Below are positions 50,690-59,115 of a stretch of DNA of 64,000 nt, piece after piece (position 1 is the first letter of the stretch; each line of letters opens with the position of its first letter). The position numbers were made by a program, and so were the translations under genes. A model generated the notes under the pieces. It was not told the origin of the DNA and made no database searches. It worked only from the letters and a program-made list of their open reading frames with translations. The stretch is from Yoonia sp035117555 (GTDB lineage: Bacteria > Pseudomonadota > Alphaproteobacteria > Rhodobacterales > Rhodobacteraceae), in NCBI RefSeq assembly GCF_035117555.1, contig NZ_JAYKPK010000001.1, positions 1 through 64,000 on the forward strand, read 5' to 3'.

Positions 50690-51444
50690 GGCCGCACCGC
50701 AATGCCTGCGGCGGCCATATGCGCCTTGGCCTCAGCAATCGTAAACGTCCCGAAATGGAAGATGGAGGCGGCGAGCACGGCAGAGGCGCCGCCTTCAAGA
50801 ACCCCTTCGACCAGATGGTCGAGTGTGCCAACACCGCCCGAGGCGATGACCGGCACATCGACCGCATCCGATATCGCGCGGGTCAGGGGCAGGTTGAACC
50901 CCGATTTCGTGCCGTCGCGATCCATCGAGGTCAGCAGGATTTCACCGGCACCTTTTTCCACGACCGTGCGGGCAAATTCCACCGCGTCGATCCCGGTGGC
51001 GCGTCTGCCGCCATGGGTGAAGATTTCCCATCTGCCGGGGGCCACGGTTTTCGCATCAATCGCCACGACGATACATTGCGAGCCAAAGCGCATCGCGGCC
51101 TCGGCCACGACATCGGGGTTGGCGACAGCGGCGGAGTTGAAGCTGACCTTATCCGCCCCCGCCAGCAGCAGGTCGCGCACATCGTGATGCGTGCGCACAC
51201 CACCGCCGATGGTCAGCGGCATGAAACATTGCTCTGCCGTGCGGGTGGCGAGGTCGAACATCGTGCCGCGGTTTTCATGGGTGGCTTTGATGTCGAGAAA
51301 GACCAGTTCATCCGCGCCCGCCGCATTATAGGCCATCGCCTGTTCCACAGGATCGCCTGCATCGATCAGATCGACGAAATTCACGCCTTTCACGGTGCGC
51401 CCTTCGGCGACGTCAAGGCAGGGGATGATGCGGGTTTTCAGCAT
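50686..51444 (-). CDS. hisF: Imidazole glycerol phosphate synthase subunit HisF
   Basis: Cyclase subunit that works with HisH to make imidazole glycerol phosphate and AICAR. The 252-residue TIM barrel opens RIIPCLDVAEGRTVKGVNF (catalytic Asp in CLDV) and has GGGVRTHHDVRDLLLAGADKVSFNSAAV, EILLTSMDRDGTKSGFN (second catalytic Asp) and IASGGVGTLDHL. It lies eight bases after hisA. Confidence 0.98.
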   Translation of the reverse strand: MLKTRIIPCLDVAEGRTVKGVNFVDLIDAGDPVEQAMAYNAAGADELVFLDIKATHENRGTMFDLATRTAEQCFMPLTIGGGVRTHHDVRDLLLAGADKVSFNSAAVANPDVVAEAAMRFGSQCIVVAIDAKTVAPGRWEIFTHGGRRATGIDAVEFARTVVEKGAGEILLTSMDRDGTKSGFNLPLTRAISDAVDVPVIASGGVGTLDHLVEGVLEGGASAVLAASIFHFGTFTIAEAKAHMAAAGIAVRP

Positions 51445-51452
51445 GGCTTTGT

Positions 51453-52187
51453 TTAGGCTCGTCGCGCGGGTTCGGCAAGGACGCGCAAAGCCTCTGCCAG
51501 ATCCAGCGCGCCGTCATAGAGCGCGCGGCCCGAGATTGCGCCAGCGATGACGCCGGTGTCGCGCAGCGCGGTCAGATCGGCCAGCGATGAGACGCCGCCA
51601 GAGGCGATGACGGGGATGCTGACCGCGCGGGCCAGATCGGCGGTGGCGTCGATATTCGGGCCTTTCATCGCGCCATCGCGCATGATGTCGGTATAGATGA
51701 TCGCGGCGATCCCGGCATCCTCAAAGGACCGCGCCAGATCGGTGACCATCACATCGGTTTCCTCGGCCCAGCCACGGGTCGCAACCCGCCCGTTACGCGC
51801 ATCAAGGCCGACGGCGACCTGGCCGGGGAAGGCGCGCGCGGCTTTGCGCACCAGATCAGGGTTTTCCACCGCAACGGTGCCCAGAATCACCCGCGCGAGG
51901 CCCTTGTCCAGCCAAGCCTCAATCGTCGCCATGTCGCGGATGCCACCGCCCAATTGCGCGGGGACTTTGCAGGCCTTCAGGATCGCCTCAACCGGGGCGG
52001 CATTGACCGGCGTGCCAGCGAAAGCGCCGTTCAGGTCCACAAGATGCAGCCATTCACAGCCAGCATCCACGAAAGCACGCGCTTGCGCGGCGGGGTCGTC
52101 GTTGAAGACTGTGGTCTGATCCATATCGCCATGCACCAGCCGCACGGCTTGCCCGTCTTTGAGGTCGATGGCGGGGTAAAGGATCAT
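51453..52187 (-). CDS. hisA: ProFAR isomerase HisA
   Basis: 1-(5-phosphoribosyl)-5-[(5-phosphoribosylamino)methylideneamino]imidazole-4-carboxamide isomerase. The 244-residue TIM barrel starts LYPAIDLKDGQAVRLVHGDMDQTTVF (catalytic Asp in AIDL) and has LGGGIRDMATIEAWL, IYTDIMRDGAMKGPN (second catalytic Asp) and VIASGGVSSLADLTAL. First gene of the hisA-hisF-hisE block, which is separated from hisB-hisH by two unrelated genes. Confidence 0.98.
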   Translation of the reverse strand: MILYPAIDLKDGQAVRLVHGDMDQTTVFNDDPAAQARAFVDAGCEWLHLVDLNGAFAGTPVNAAPVEAILKACKVPAQLGGGIRDMATIEAWLDKGLARVILGTVAVENPDLVRKAARAFPGQVAVGLDARNGRVATRGWAEETDVMVTDLARSFEDAGIAAIIYTDIMRDGAMKGPNIDATADLARAVSIPVIASGGVSSLADLTALRDTGVIAGAISGRALYDGALDLAEALRVLAEPARRA

Positions 52188-52318
52188 GGGCCGGGCCTTT
52201 CTGGTGGTTCGCGCCCGTTATGCATGGTGCGCGCGGGAATGCAACGCAGCGTCAGACTTGATTGCGCAAATCACTCGCGCGCAATCTGGGCCGAGTATTC
52301 AAGGGGGAGGAGACCCAC

Positions 52319-52708
52319 ATGAGACATCTTATCTTGGCCGCAGCAGCGGCCTTCGCAATGGCCGGTGCGGCGGCGGCGCAGGATGCGGCCATCGGCACCT
52401 GGCAGACCGAGGTGGATGAAGGATCATTCGCCTATGTCGTGATCGAACCCTGCGGTGCGGCTGTCTGCGGCAATATCGCGCGGACTTTCAATGCTGATGG
52501 CGAATATCAATCGCCCAATCTTGGGCGGCAGATTGTCGTCAACATGGCACCCAACGGTGACGGAACCTATGACGGGCAGGTCTGGCGGCCATCCAATGAC
52601 CGGATCTATACCGGCAAAATGGATGTGGAAGGTGACGCGCTGCGGTTGCGTGGCTGCGTGGCTGGCGGCTTGATCTGTGCCAGCCAGAACTGGGTGCGCG
52701 TGCAGTAA
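52319..52708 (+). CDS. DUF2147 family secreted protein
   Basis: A 129-residue exported protein with a signal peptide (MRHLILAAAAAFAMAGAAAA, then QDAAIGTW). The DUF2147 pattern is IGTWQTEVDEGSFAYVVIEPCGAAVCGNI near the start, and YTGKMDVEGDALRLRGCVAGGLICASQNWVRV at the end. Two Cys pairs probably form disulfides in the periplasm. GGGGGAGGAG precedes the start. It lies on the opposite strand inside the his region. Function unknown. Confidence 0.88.
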   Translation: MRHLILAAAAAFAMAGAAAAQDAAIGTWQTEVDEGSFAYVVIEPCGAAVCGNIARTFNADGEYQSPNLGRQIVVNMAPNGDGTYDGQVWRPSNDRIYTGKMDVEGDALRLRGCVAGGLICASQNWVRVQ

Positions 52709-52743
52709 CCAAGATGGCCCCACCTGTCGGGGCCATTCTTTCC

Positions 52744-53253
52744 TTAAGCTGACCTCAGCCCGGTTTCGACCAGCAGACCCCGGCGGCGCGCCTCGTAATA
52801 ATAGCCGCGCGCATACCAGCCGACGGCAGTCGCCTCGCTGCCGTCAGATACCAGCCATGCGCCGCGCAGATATTTGCCCGCATATTTCAGGTTCGTTTCC
52901 GCATCCAGCAGGTCGCGTGGTTCGCCCCGGAAACCCATCGTGCGGGCGGTCTGCGGAAGGATCTGCATCAGCCCGTAATAGGGCCCGTTGCGCGCGGCGG
53001 GATTATGCGTGCTTTCGCGGATGATGACCCGGTGCAGCAAGGTCACGGGCATGTCGTATTCATCGGCATAACGGTTGATCAGAGCGCGTAGCTGCGGTGT
53101 TTCATTAGGATAAAGCGGCAGATCGCGCGACGCAAAGGCCGCGCGCGACCCCATGTCGTTGTCGCGCCGCTGCACATCAGGGCTGGCGCAGGCGGCGGTG
53201 GCGGCAAGACCGCCCAGCAGGATCAGGCGGCGGGTCAGGCGTGAGGAAGTCAT
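52744..53253 (-). CDS. Lytic transglycosylase domain protein, putative lipoprotein
   Basis: A 169-residue murein-cleaving enzyme of the SLT family. The N-terminus (LTRRLILLGGLAATAACAS) is a signal peptide, ending in a Cys that could be lipidated though the lipobox is imperfect. The SLT core has LLHRVIIRESTHNPAARNGPYYGLMQILPQTARTMGF: the catalytic Glu in RESTHNP, then GLMQILPQTA. ETNLKYAGKYLRGA follows, with the aromatic C-terminal segment. The start sits directly behind hisH, whose last codons supply its GGAG ribosome-binding site, so it is coupled to the his operon. Confidence 0.88.
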   Translation of the reverse strand: MTSSRLTRRLILLGGLAATAACASPDVQRRDNDMGSRAAFASRDLPLYPNETPQLRALINRYADEYDMPVTLLHRVIIRESTHNPAARNGPYYGLMQILPQTARTMGFRGEPRDLLDAETNLKYAGKYLRGAWLVSDGSEATAVGWYARGYYYEARRRGLLVETGLRSA

Positions 53254-53255
53254 CA

Positions 53256-53894
53256 CTAAGGTCTCCATGTCAGGAAATTGCCGATGATCCGCAAACCTGC
53301 GGCCTGGCTTTTTTCGGGGTGGAACTGGGTGCCGATGATATTGTCACGCCCGATGATCGCGGTGACATCACCGCCATAATCCACATGGGCCAGTCTTTGT
53401 GCAGGATCGGCGACCTGCATCGCATAGGAATGGACGAAATAAGCGTGTTCGCCGGTGGTGATCCCGTCCAGCACCGGATGCGGATGGTCGATCACCAGAT
53501 CGTTCCAACCCATATGCGGGATCTTCAGCGCCGGATCATGGGGTGCGATCCGGCGGATATCGCCTGCGATCCAGCCAAAGCCTGTGGTTTCTTCATATTC
53601 ATGGCCGGTGCTGGCCAGCATCTGCATGCCGACACAGATGCCGAAAAATGGCACGGCGCGCCTCGTCACCGCCTCGGTGATCGCCTCGGCCAGACCGCTT
53701 TGCGCGTAAAGCTGGGCCTGGCAATGCGGGAAAGCACCGTCCCCCGGCAGCACGATCCGGTCGGCGCGGGCCACGACATCAGGGTCAGAGGTGACGATGA
53801 TCGGGCCTGCACCGACCTCTGACGCCATGCGTTCAAACGCCTTTTGCGCCGAATGCAGATTGCCGCTGTCGTAATCGACCAAAGCTGTGGTCAT
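53256..53894 (-). CDS. hisH: Imidazole glycerol phosphate synthase subunit HisH
   Basis: Glutaminase subunit feeding ammonia to HisF. The 212 residues have the class I amidotransferase triad: Cys in FFGICVGMQML, and His and Glu in GTQFHPEKSQ. The opening TALVDYDSGNLHSAQKAFERM and DRIVLPGDGAFPHC are family-typical. The start overlaps the hisB stop by four bases. Confidence 0.97.
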   Translation of the reverse strand: MTTALVDYDSGNLHSAQKAFERMASEVGAGPIIVTSDPDVVARADRIVLPGDGAFPHCQAQLYAQSGLAEAITEAVTRRAVPFFGICVGMQMLASTGHEYEETTGFGWIAGDIRRIAPHDPALKIPHMGWNDLVIDHPHPVLDGITTGEHAYFVHSYAMQVADPAQRLAHVDYGGDVTAIIGRDNIIGTQFHPEKSQAAGLRIIGNFLTWRP

Positions 53895-54478
53895 AGGCTG
53901 CCCTTGGTCGAGGGGATTGCATCCGCCATGCGCGCATCAGTCTCGACCGCCTCGCGCAGGGCGCGGGCGACCGATTTGAACGCGGCCTCGGCGATGTGAT
54001 GCGCGTTGAAGCCGTGCAGCCTGTCAATATGCAGCGTGATGCCGCCATGGGTCGACAGGGCCTGAAAGAATTCGTGCACCAATTCAGTGTCGAATGTGCC
54101 GATCTTGCCGAAGGGCAGGTCCAGATTGCAGATCAAATAGGGCCGCCCCGACAGATCGAGCGCGGTGCGCAGCTGCGCATCATCCATCGCCAGATGACAG
54201 GACCCATACCGCTTGATTCCGCGTTTGTCACCCAAAGCCTGAGTCAGCGCCTGACCAAGGGCGATGCCCACATCCTCGACCGTATGGTGGTCATCGATAT
54301 GCAGATCGCCTTTCGCGCGGATATGCATGTCGATCAGCGCGTGGCGCGACAATTGATCCAGCATATGGTCGAAAAAGCCTATGCCTGTGTCATTGTCATA
54401 GATCCCGGTGCCATCCAGATTGATGGTGACCGTAATCTCGGTTTCCGCGGTTTTGCGGGTGATTGTGGCTGTCCGCAT
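53891..54478 (-). CDS. hisB: Imidazoleglycerol-phosphate dehydratase
   Basis: Dehydrates imidazole glycerol phosphate with a Mn cluster. The 195 residues are the monofunctional form. TGIGFFDHMLDQLSRHALIDMHIRAKGDLHIDDHHTVEDVGIALGQAL holds the first metal His set (HHTVED) and THGGITLHIDRLHGFNAHHIAEAAFKSVARAL the second (NAHHIAE). The start at 54478 (MRTATITRKT) is the family start. First gene of hisB-hisH. Confidence 0.98.
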   Translation of the reverse strand: MRTATITRKTAETEITVTINLDGTGIYDNDTGIGFFDHMLDQLSRHALIDMHIRAKGDLHIDDHHTVEDVGIALGQALTQALGDKRGIKRYGSCHLAMDDAQLRTALDLSGRPYLICNLDLPFGKIGTFDTELVHEFFQALSTHGGITLHIDRLHGFNAHHIAEAAFKSVARALREAVETDARMADAIPSTKGSL

Positions 54479-54623
54479 AGTGCTGTCCCTTGCCTGTTGG
54501 CCATGTCTATAGGCGCAACGAGGGCCACCGCCAAGCCTGTCGGTCAAGCGCCAGCGCTTTTCAGCATATTTTAAGGTTTCTCTGTCAGTTTTTGCCTATT
54601 GCAGCCTCATTCAGGAGAATCCG

Positions 54624-55208
54624 ATGAAAGCTCTGGTTTTGCGCGACTGTGCCGTGGCGGCGGCGGAAACTGCCGATGCGCTGGCGGAACGGGGGTTCCA
54701 GACCTATTGCGTCACCAGCCGCGATCTGGCGCAGGCGATGATCCGCGCGGTGGTGATTGACCTGATCATCATGGATGAACGTGTGGCGGGGCGGTTGACG
54801 CATGCGGTTGCTCTGTCAGCCGAACGGCGTAATCCCTATGTCAGCACGATCATGCTGGCGGATCAGTTTGGTGCGGCCAAGGGTGAGCTTCCTGATCTGA
54901 TCCCGAGCCTTCACGCCCTGCTGGACCCGGATGCGAGCGCCGGAACACTTGGCAGCGTAGCCCTGTCCGCTGCCGCCAATATTCAGGAAACCGCGTTGCG
55001 GGTTGCGCAGAACAAGGCGGCGGATGCTGCCGAAGCGACCTGTGATGATATGGCCGATCTTGGTGCGCTGCTTGATGATCTATCTGATGCGGAACCCGAT
55101 GAGTCGGCTTTTGCCTTGCCCGGTCTGATCAGGCTTGCCGCCATGCCCCGGCCAGGCTGGGGTGATCTTGCTAATCTGGCACCCCACCGTGCCAGTATCT
55201 GCGCCTGA
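54624..55208 (+). CDS. Degenerate receiver-like protein, unknown function
   Basis: A 194-residue soluble protein. Residues 1-110 follow the alternating strand/helix pattern of response-regulator receivers (ALVLRDCAVAAAETADALAERGFQTYCV; VIDLIIMDERVAG, with an Asp near the phosphorylation position; PYVSTIMLAD). However, no conserved Lys or early acidic pair is visible. The remainder is Ala/Asp-rich and helical with an acidic patch (DDLSDAEPDESAF). No output domain is recognisable. It is divergent from hisB. I offer the receiver-like reading as a weak structural guess. Confidence 0.6.
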   Translation: MKALVLRDCAVAAAETADALAERGFQTYCVTSRDLAQAMIRAVVIDLIIMDERVAGRLTHAVALSAERRNPYVSTIMLADQFGAAKGELPDLIPSLHALLDPDASAGTLGSVALSAAANIQETALRVAQNKAADAAEATCDDMADLGALLDDLSDAEPDESAFALPGLIRLAAMPRPGWGDLANLAPHRASICA

Positions 55209-55273
55209 GCAGGAATGCAAAAGGCCGCCCTGACAGGCGGCCTTTGCAGCTGGGTTTGACCCAGTGAACCAAT

Positions 55274-55348
55274 TGGAGCGGGCGAAGAGATTCGAACTCT
55301 CGACCCTAACCTTGGCAAGGTTATGCTCTACCCCTGAGCTACGCCCGC
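55274..55348 (-). tRNA. tRNA-Gly (anticodon GCC)
   Basis: On the minus strand the acceptor GCGGGCG pairs with CGCCCGC, followed by T and the encoded CCA. The D arm starts TAGCTCAGGGGTAGAGC, the anticodon loop is TTGCCAA (GCC), and the T loop is TTCGAAT. A complete cloverleaf can be drawn. Confidence 0.97.
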
Positions 55349-55452
55349 ATCCGTTGGTAGGGCGTGGATTACAAATAAGCCGGGTGATCCGCAAGGCCAA
55401 AATCAACGAGTGGTGCATTTTTTCTTGGTGGGCGGTGAATTGCATGGGAATG

Positions 55453-55516
55453 GTATGGCGGGGTTCACCCCGCCATATTGGCGGGCCGCGGTCAGGCGGG
55501 GTGAACCCCGCCCTAC
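55453..55516. repeat. Inverted REP pair (BIME) between tRNA-Gly and pyc
   Basis: REP in plus orientation at 55453-55474 (head GTAT, stem GGCGGGG/CCCCGCC, loop TTCA) and REP in minus orientation at 55495-55516 (head GTAG). Same sequence family as the array at 589-741, about 55 kb away, which fits dispersal by the RAYT enzyme. Confidence 0.85.
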
Positions 55517-55531
55517 GGTGTGACGGCGGGG

Positions 55532-55564
55532 GCCTCCGGCGGGAGTATTTTGGGAAATAAGAAG
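55532..55564. repeat. Dispersed roseobacter-type repeat, copy 3
   Basis: GCCTCCGGCGGGAGTATTTT followed by GGGAAATAAGAAG. It shares its first half with 60302 and its tail with 50357, and lies downstream of the pyc stop. Confidence 0.7.
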
Positions 55565-55611
55565 CGGGGGTGGCGGGGCGCAAGGCAGTGATCCCCCTTG
55601 CGCCCCGGTGT

Positions 55612-58600
55612 TTATTCCAGCTCGATCAGCAGATCCTTGGCATCGATCTGGCTGCCGGGCTGTACATTGACCGTCTTGACCACCGCGTCACGTTCGGCGT
55701 GGATGCCGGTTTCCATCTTCATCGCCTCGATCGTCAGCAACAGATCACCGGCTTTCACCGATTTGCCCGCGACAGCCGCGACACTGGCCACCACGCCGGG
55801 CATCGGCGCGCCGATATGATTGGCATTGCCGTTTTCCGCCTTGGGCCGCTGCACCTTGTCCGCGGAGGCCAGCCGGTTCATCACCCGGATCGTGCGGGGC
55901 TGGCCGTTGAGTTCAAAGAACACTTTGACCTCGCCATCATCGTTCATGTCGGCCACGGCCTGCATGCGGATTTCCAGTGTCTTGCCGGGGTCGATTTCGG
56001 CGGCGATTTCCTCGCCCGGTTCCATGCCGTAAAAGAAGGTGCGCGTGGGCAGGGTGCGGACCGGGCCATAGATTTCATGGCGCGCGGTGTAATCGAGAAA
56101 GACCTTGGGATACATGAGGTACCCGTTCAGATCCTCATCATCGATGATGACATCTTCGAACTTCTCTTCCAATTCCTTCTTGGTCTGCGCCAGATCGACA
56201 GGGGGCAAGGATTTGCCGGGGCGGTCTGTTTGCGGCGTCTCACCCTTGAGGATCTTTTTCTGCAAGGCGGCAGGCCAGCCGCCCGGAGGTTGCCCCAGAT
56301 TGCCGCGCATCATGTCGATCACGCTGTCGGGGAAGGAGACATCGACCTTGGGGTCCTCGACCTGCTGGCGGCTCAACCCCTGACTGACCATCATCAGGGC
56401 CATATCACCCACCACCTTTGAGGATGGCGTCACCTTGACGATATCGCCGAACATCTGGTTCACGTCGGCATAGGTCTGCGCGACCTCGTGCCAGCGTTCT
56501 TCCAGCCCCAAGGATCGCGCCTGCGCCTTGAGGTTGGTGAATTGCCCGCCGGGCATTTCGTGCAGATACACCTCTGACGCGGGTGCCTGCAGGCCGGATT
56601 CGAACGCGGTGTAATGCGCGCGGACCTGTTCCCAGTAATTGCTGATCTCGCGGATCGCCGCGATATCAAGGCCGGTGTCGCGGTCGGTGCCGCGCAAGGC
56701 CTCGACAATGGACCCCAAGGTGGGCTGTGATGTATTGCCTGACAGCGCGTCCATCGCGGCATCGACGCAATCCACGCCAGCGGCAGAGGCGGCCAGCACC
56801 GTCGCAATTGCCGCACCAGACGTGTCATGCGTGTGGAAATGGATCGGCAGGCCGATTTCATCCTTCAGCGCCTTGATCAACACGCTCGCGGCGGCGGGTT
56901 TCAACAGACCCGCCATATCCTTCAGCCCTAGCACATGCGCACCTGCGGCTTCCAATTCCTTGGCCATGCCAATGTAATACTTCAGGTCATATTTGCTGCG
57001 CGCGGGGTCCAGCAGATCGCCGGTGTAACAGATCGTGCCTTCGCAGACCTTGTTGGCGTCAATCACCGCATCCATCGCGATGCGCATGTTTTCAACCCAG
57101 TTGAGGCTGTCGAACACCCGGAACACATCGACACCCGATGTGGCGGCCTGCGCGACAAAGCTTTGCACAACGTTGTCGGGGTAGTTCGTATAGCCGACCC
57201 CGTTTGAGGCGCGCAGCAGCATCTGCGTCATGATATTGGGCATCACCGCGCGGATATCGCGCAGGCGTTGCCAAGGGCATTCCTGCAGGAAGCGGTAAGC
57301 CACGTCGAAGGTCGCGCCACCCCAGCATTCGACGCTGAAGAGGCCATGCATCTTGGCGGCATAGGCGGGTGCGGCGTTGATCATGTCGATCGACCGCATC
57401 CTTGTTGCCAGCAAAGATTGGTGCCCGTCGCGCATCGTCGTGTCGGTGATCAGCACCTGTGGCTGGTCTAGCATCCATTGCGCCACGGCGGCAGGCCCTT
57501 GTTCATCAAGGATATTGCGGGTGCCGGGGGTCAGGTTGCTGGTGGGTCGCACCGGCGGGCGCGGCAGGCGGATTTCGGCGGCAGGGCGCGCACGGCCTGC
57601 GGTTTCGGGATGCCCGTTGACGGTGATATCCGCGATATAGGTCAGGATTTTCGTCGCCCGGTCACGGCGCTTGGTGAAGGTGAACAGCTCCGGCGTCTCA
57701 TCAATGAATTTGGTGTGGTATTCATTGTTCAGGAATGTCGGATGTTTCAGCAGGTTTTCGACAAAGGCGATATTGGTGGACACACCGCGAATACGGAATT
57801 CACGCAAGGCGCGGTCCATCCGTGCAATCGCCATTTCCGGCGTGGGCGCGCGGGCGGTGACTTTGGTCAGCAGGCTGTCGTAATAGCGGGTGATCACGGC
57901 ACCGGAATAGGCTGTGCCGCCGTCAAGGCGAATCCCCGGCCCGGTGGCCGAGCGATACATCTGAATACGCCCGTAATCGGGGATGAAATTGTTCTGCGGG
58001 TCCTCGGTTGTCACCCGGCATTGCAGGGCGTGGCCGTCGAGTTTGACATCATATTGCGACGCGCAGCCCGTTGCTTCCACAATGGATTTGCCTTCGGCAA
58101 TCAGGATCTGGGCACGGACGATGTCGATGCCGGTGACTTCCTCGGTCACGGTATGTTCGACCTGTACGCGGGGGTTCACCTCGATGAAGTAGAATTCGCC
58201 ATTATCCATATCCATCAGGAATTCGACCGTGCCCGCGCATTCGTAATTCACATGGGCGCAGATTTTCTTGCCCAGATTGCAGATCTGTTCGCGCTGGGTG
58301 TCGGACAGATAGGGGGCAGGGGCGCGTTCCACGACCTTTTGATTGCGGCGCTGGACCGAACAATCGCGTTCCCACAGGTGATAAATCTGGCCGTGGCTGT
58401 CGCCCAGGATCTGCACCTCGACATGGCGGGCGCGCATGATCATCTTTTCCAGATAACCTTCGCCATTGCCGAACGCTGCCTCGGCCTCACGCCGGCCTTC
58501 GCGGACTTTTTCTTCCAGTTCTTTCTCGTTCATGATCGGCCGCATGCCGCGCCCGCCACCGCCCCAAGAGGCTTTCAACATCAGCGGATAGCCAACCTCG

Positions 58601-59055
58601 GCGGCCTCCTTGCGGATCGCGTCCATGTCATCGCCCAGCACTTCGGTCGCGGGGATGACCGGCACGCCCGCTTCCATCGCGACGCGGCGGGCAGAGGCTT
58701 TATCGCCCAATTGCCGCATGGTTTCAGCCTTGGGGCCGATAAAGGTGATCCCGTTCGAGGTGCAGGCATCAACGAAATCAGGGTTTTCAGAGAGCAGGCC
58801 ATAGCCCGGATGGATAGCATCCGCGCCGGACATTTTGGCCACGCGGATGATTTCATCAATCGAGAGATAGGCGGCAACCGGCCCCATGCCTTCACCGATG
58901 CGATAGGCTTCATCGGCTTTGAAACGGTGCAGGCCCAGCTTGTCTTCTTCGGCAAAGACGGCGACGGTTTTCTTGCCCATCTCATTGGCGGCACGCATGA
59001 TGCGGATGGCAATTTCGCCGCGGTTGGCAATCAGAATCTTCTTGAAATCGGTCAT
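55612..59055 (-). CDS. pyc: Pyruvate carboxylase
   Basis: Anaplerotic enzyme making oxaloacetate from pyruvate, bicarbonate and ATP. The single chain of 1147 residues has, in order, a biotin carboxylase domain (KILIANRGEIAIRIMRAANEMG; KASWGGGGRGMRP; EVNPRVQVEHTVTEE, to about 460), the carboxyltransferase barrel (DTTMRDGHQSLLATRMR; DLLDPARSKYDLKYYIGMAKELEAAGAHVLGLKDMAGLL; HFHTHDTSG), the PYC/OADA region, and a C-terminal biotinyl domain with the lysine in EAMKMETG. The start at 59055 is the family start; 16 further codons upstream lack support. Confidence 0.97.
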   Translation of the reverse strand: MTDFKKILIANRGEIAIRIMRAANEMGKKTVAVFAEEDKLGLHRFKADEAYRIGEGMGPVAAYLSIDEIIRVAKMSGADAIHPGYGLLSENPDFVDACTSNGITFIGPKAETMRQLGDKASARRVAMEAGVPVIPATEVLGDDMDAIRKEAAEVGYPLMLKASWGGGGRGMRPIMNEKELEEKVREGRREAEAAFGNGEGYLEKMIMRARHVEVQILGDSHGQIYHLWERDCSVQRRNQKVVERAPAPYLSDTQREQICNLGKKICAHVNYECAGTVEFLMDMDNGEFYFIEVNPRVQVEHTVTEEVTGIDIVRAQILIAEGKSIVEATGCASQYDVKLDGHALQCRVTTEDPQNNFIPDYGRIQMYRSATGPGIRLDGGTAYSGAVITRYYDSLLTKVTARAPTPEMAIARMDRALREFRIRGVSTNIAFVENLLKHPTFLNNEYHTKFIDETPELFTFTKRRDRATKILTYIADITVNGHPETAGRARPAAEIRLPRPPVRPTSNLTPGTRNILDEQGPAAVAQWMLDQPQVLITDTTMRDGHQSLLATRMRSIDMINAAPAYAAKMHGLFSVECWGGATFDVAYRFLQECPWQRLRDIRAVMPNIMTQMLLRASNGVGYTNYPDNVVQSFVAQAATSGVDVFRVFDSLNWVENMRIAMDAVIDANKVCEGTICYTGDLLDPARSKYDLKYYIGMAKELEAAGAHVLGLKDMAGLLKPAAASVLIKALKDEIGLPIHFHTHDTSGAAIATVLAASAAGVDCVDAAMDALSGNTSQPTLGSIVEALRGTDRDTGLDIAAIREISNYWEQVRAHYTAFESGLQAPASEVYLHEMPGGQFTNLKAQARSLGLEERWHEVAQTYADVNQMFGDIVKVTPSSKVVGDMALMMVSQGLSRQQVEDPKVDVSFPDSVIDMMRGNLGQPPGGWPAALQKKILKGETPQTDRPGKSLPPVDLAQTKKELEEKFEDVIIDDEDLNGYLMYPKVFLDYTARHEIYGPVRTLPTRTFFYGMEPGEEIAAEIDPGKTLEIRMQAVADMNDDGEVKVFFELNGQPRTIRVMNRLASADKVQRPKAENGNANHIGAPMPGVVASVAAVAGKSVKAGDLLLTIEAMKMETGIHAERDAVVKTVNVQPGSQIDAKDLLIELE

Positions 59056-59115
59056 AATGGTTCCTTTTGCAGTTGCAGCAACGCTATGCGGCAAATTTCC
59101 CAAGGTCCAGAAAGA

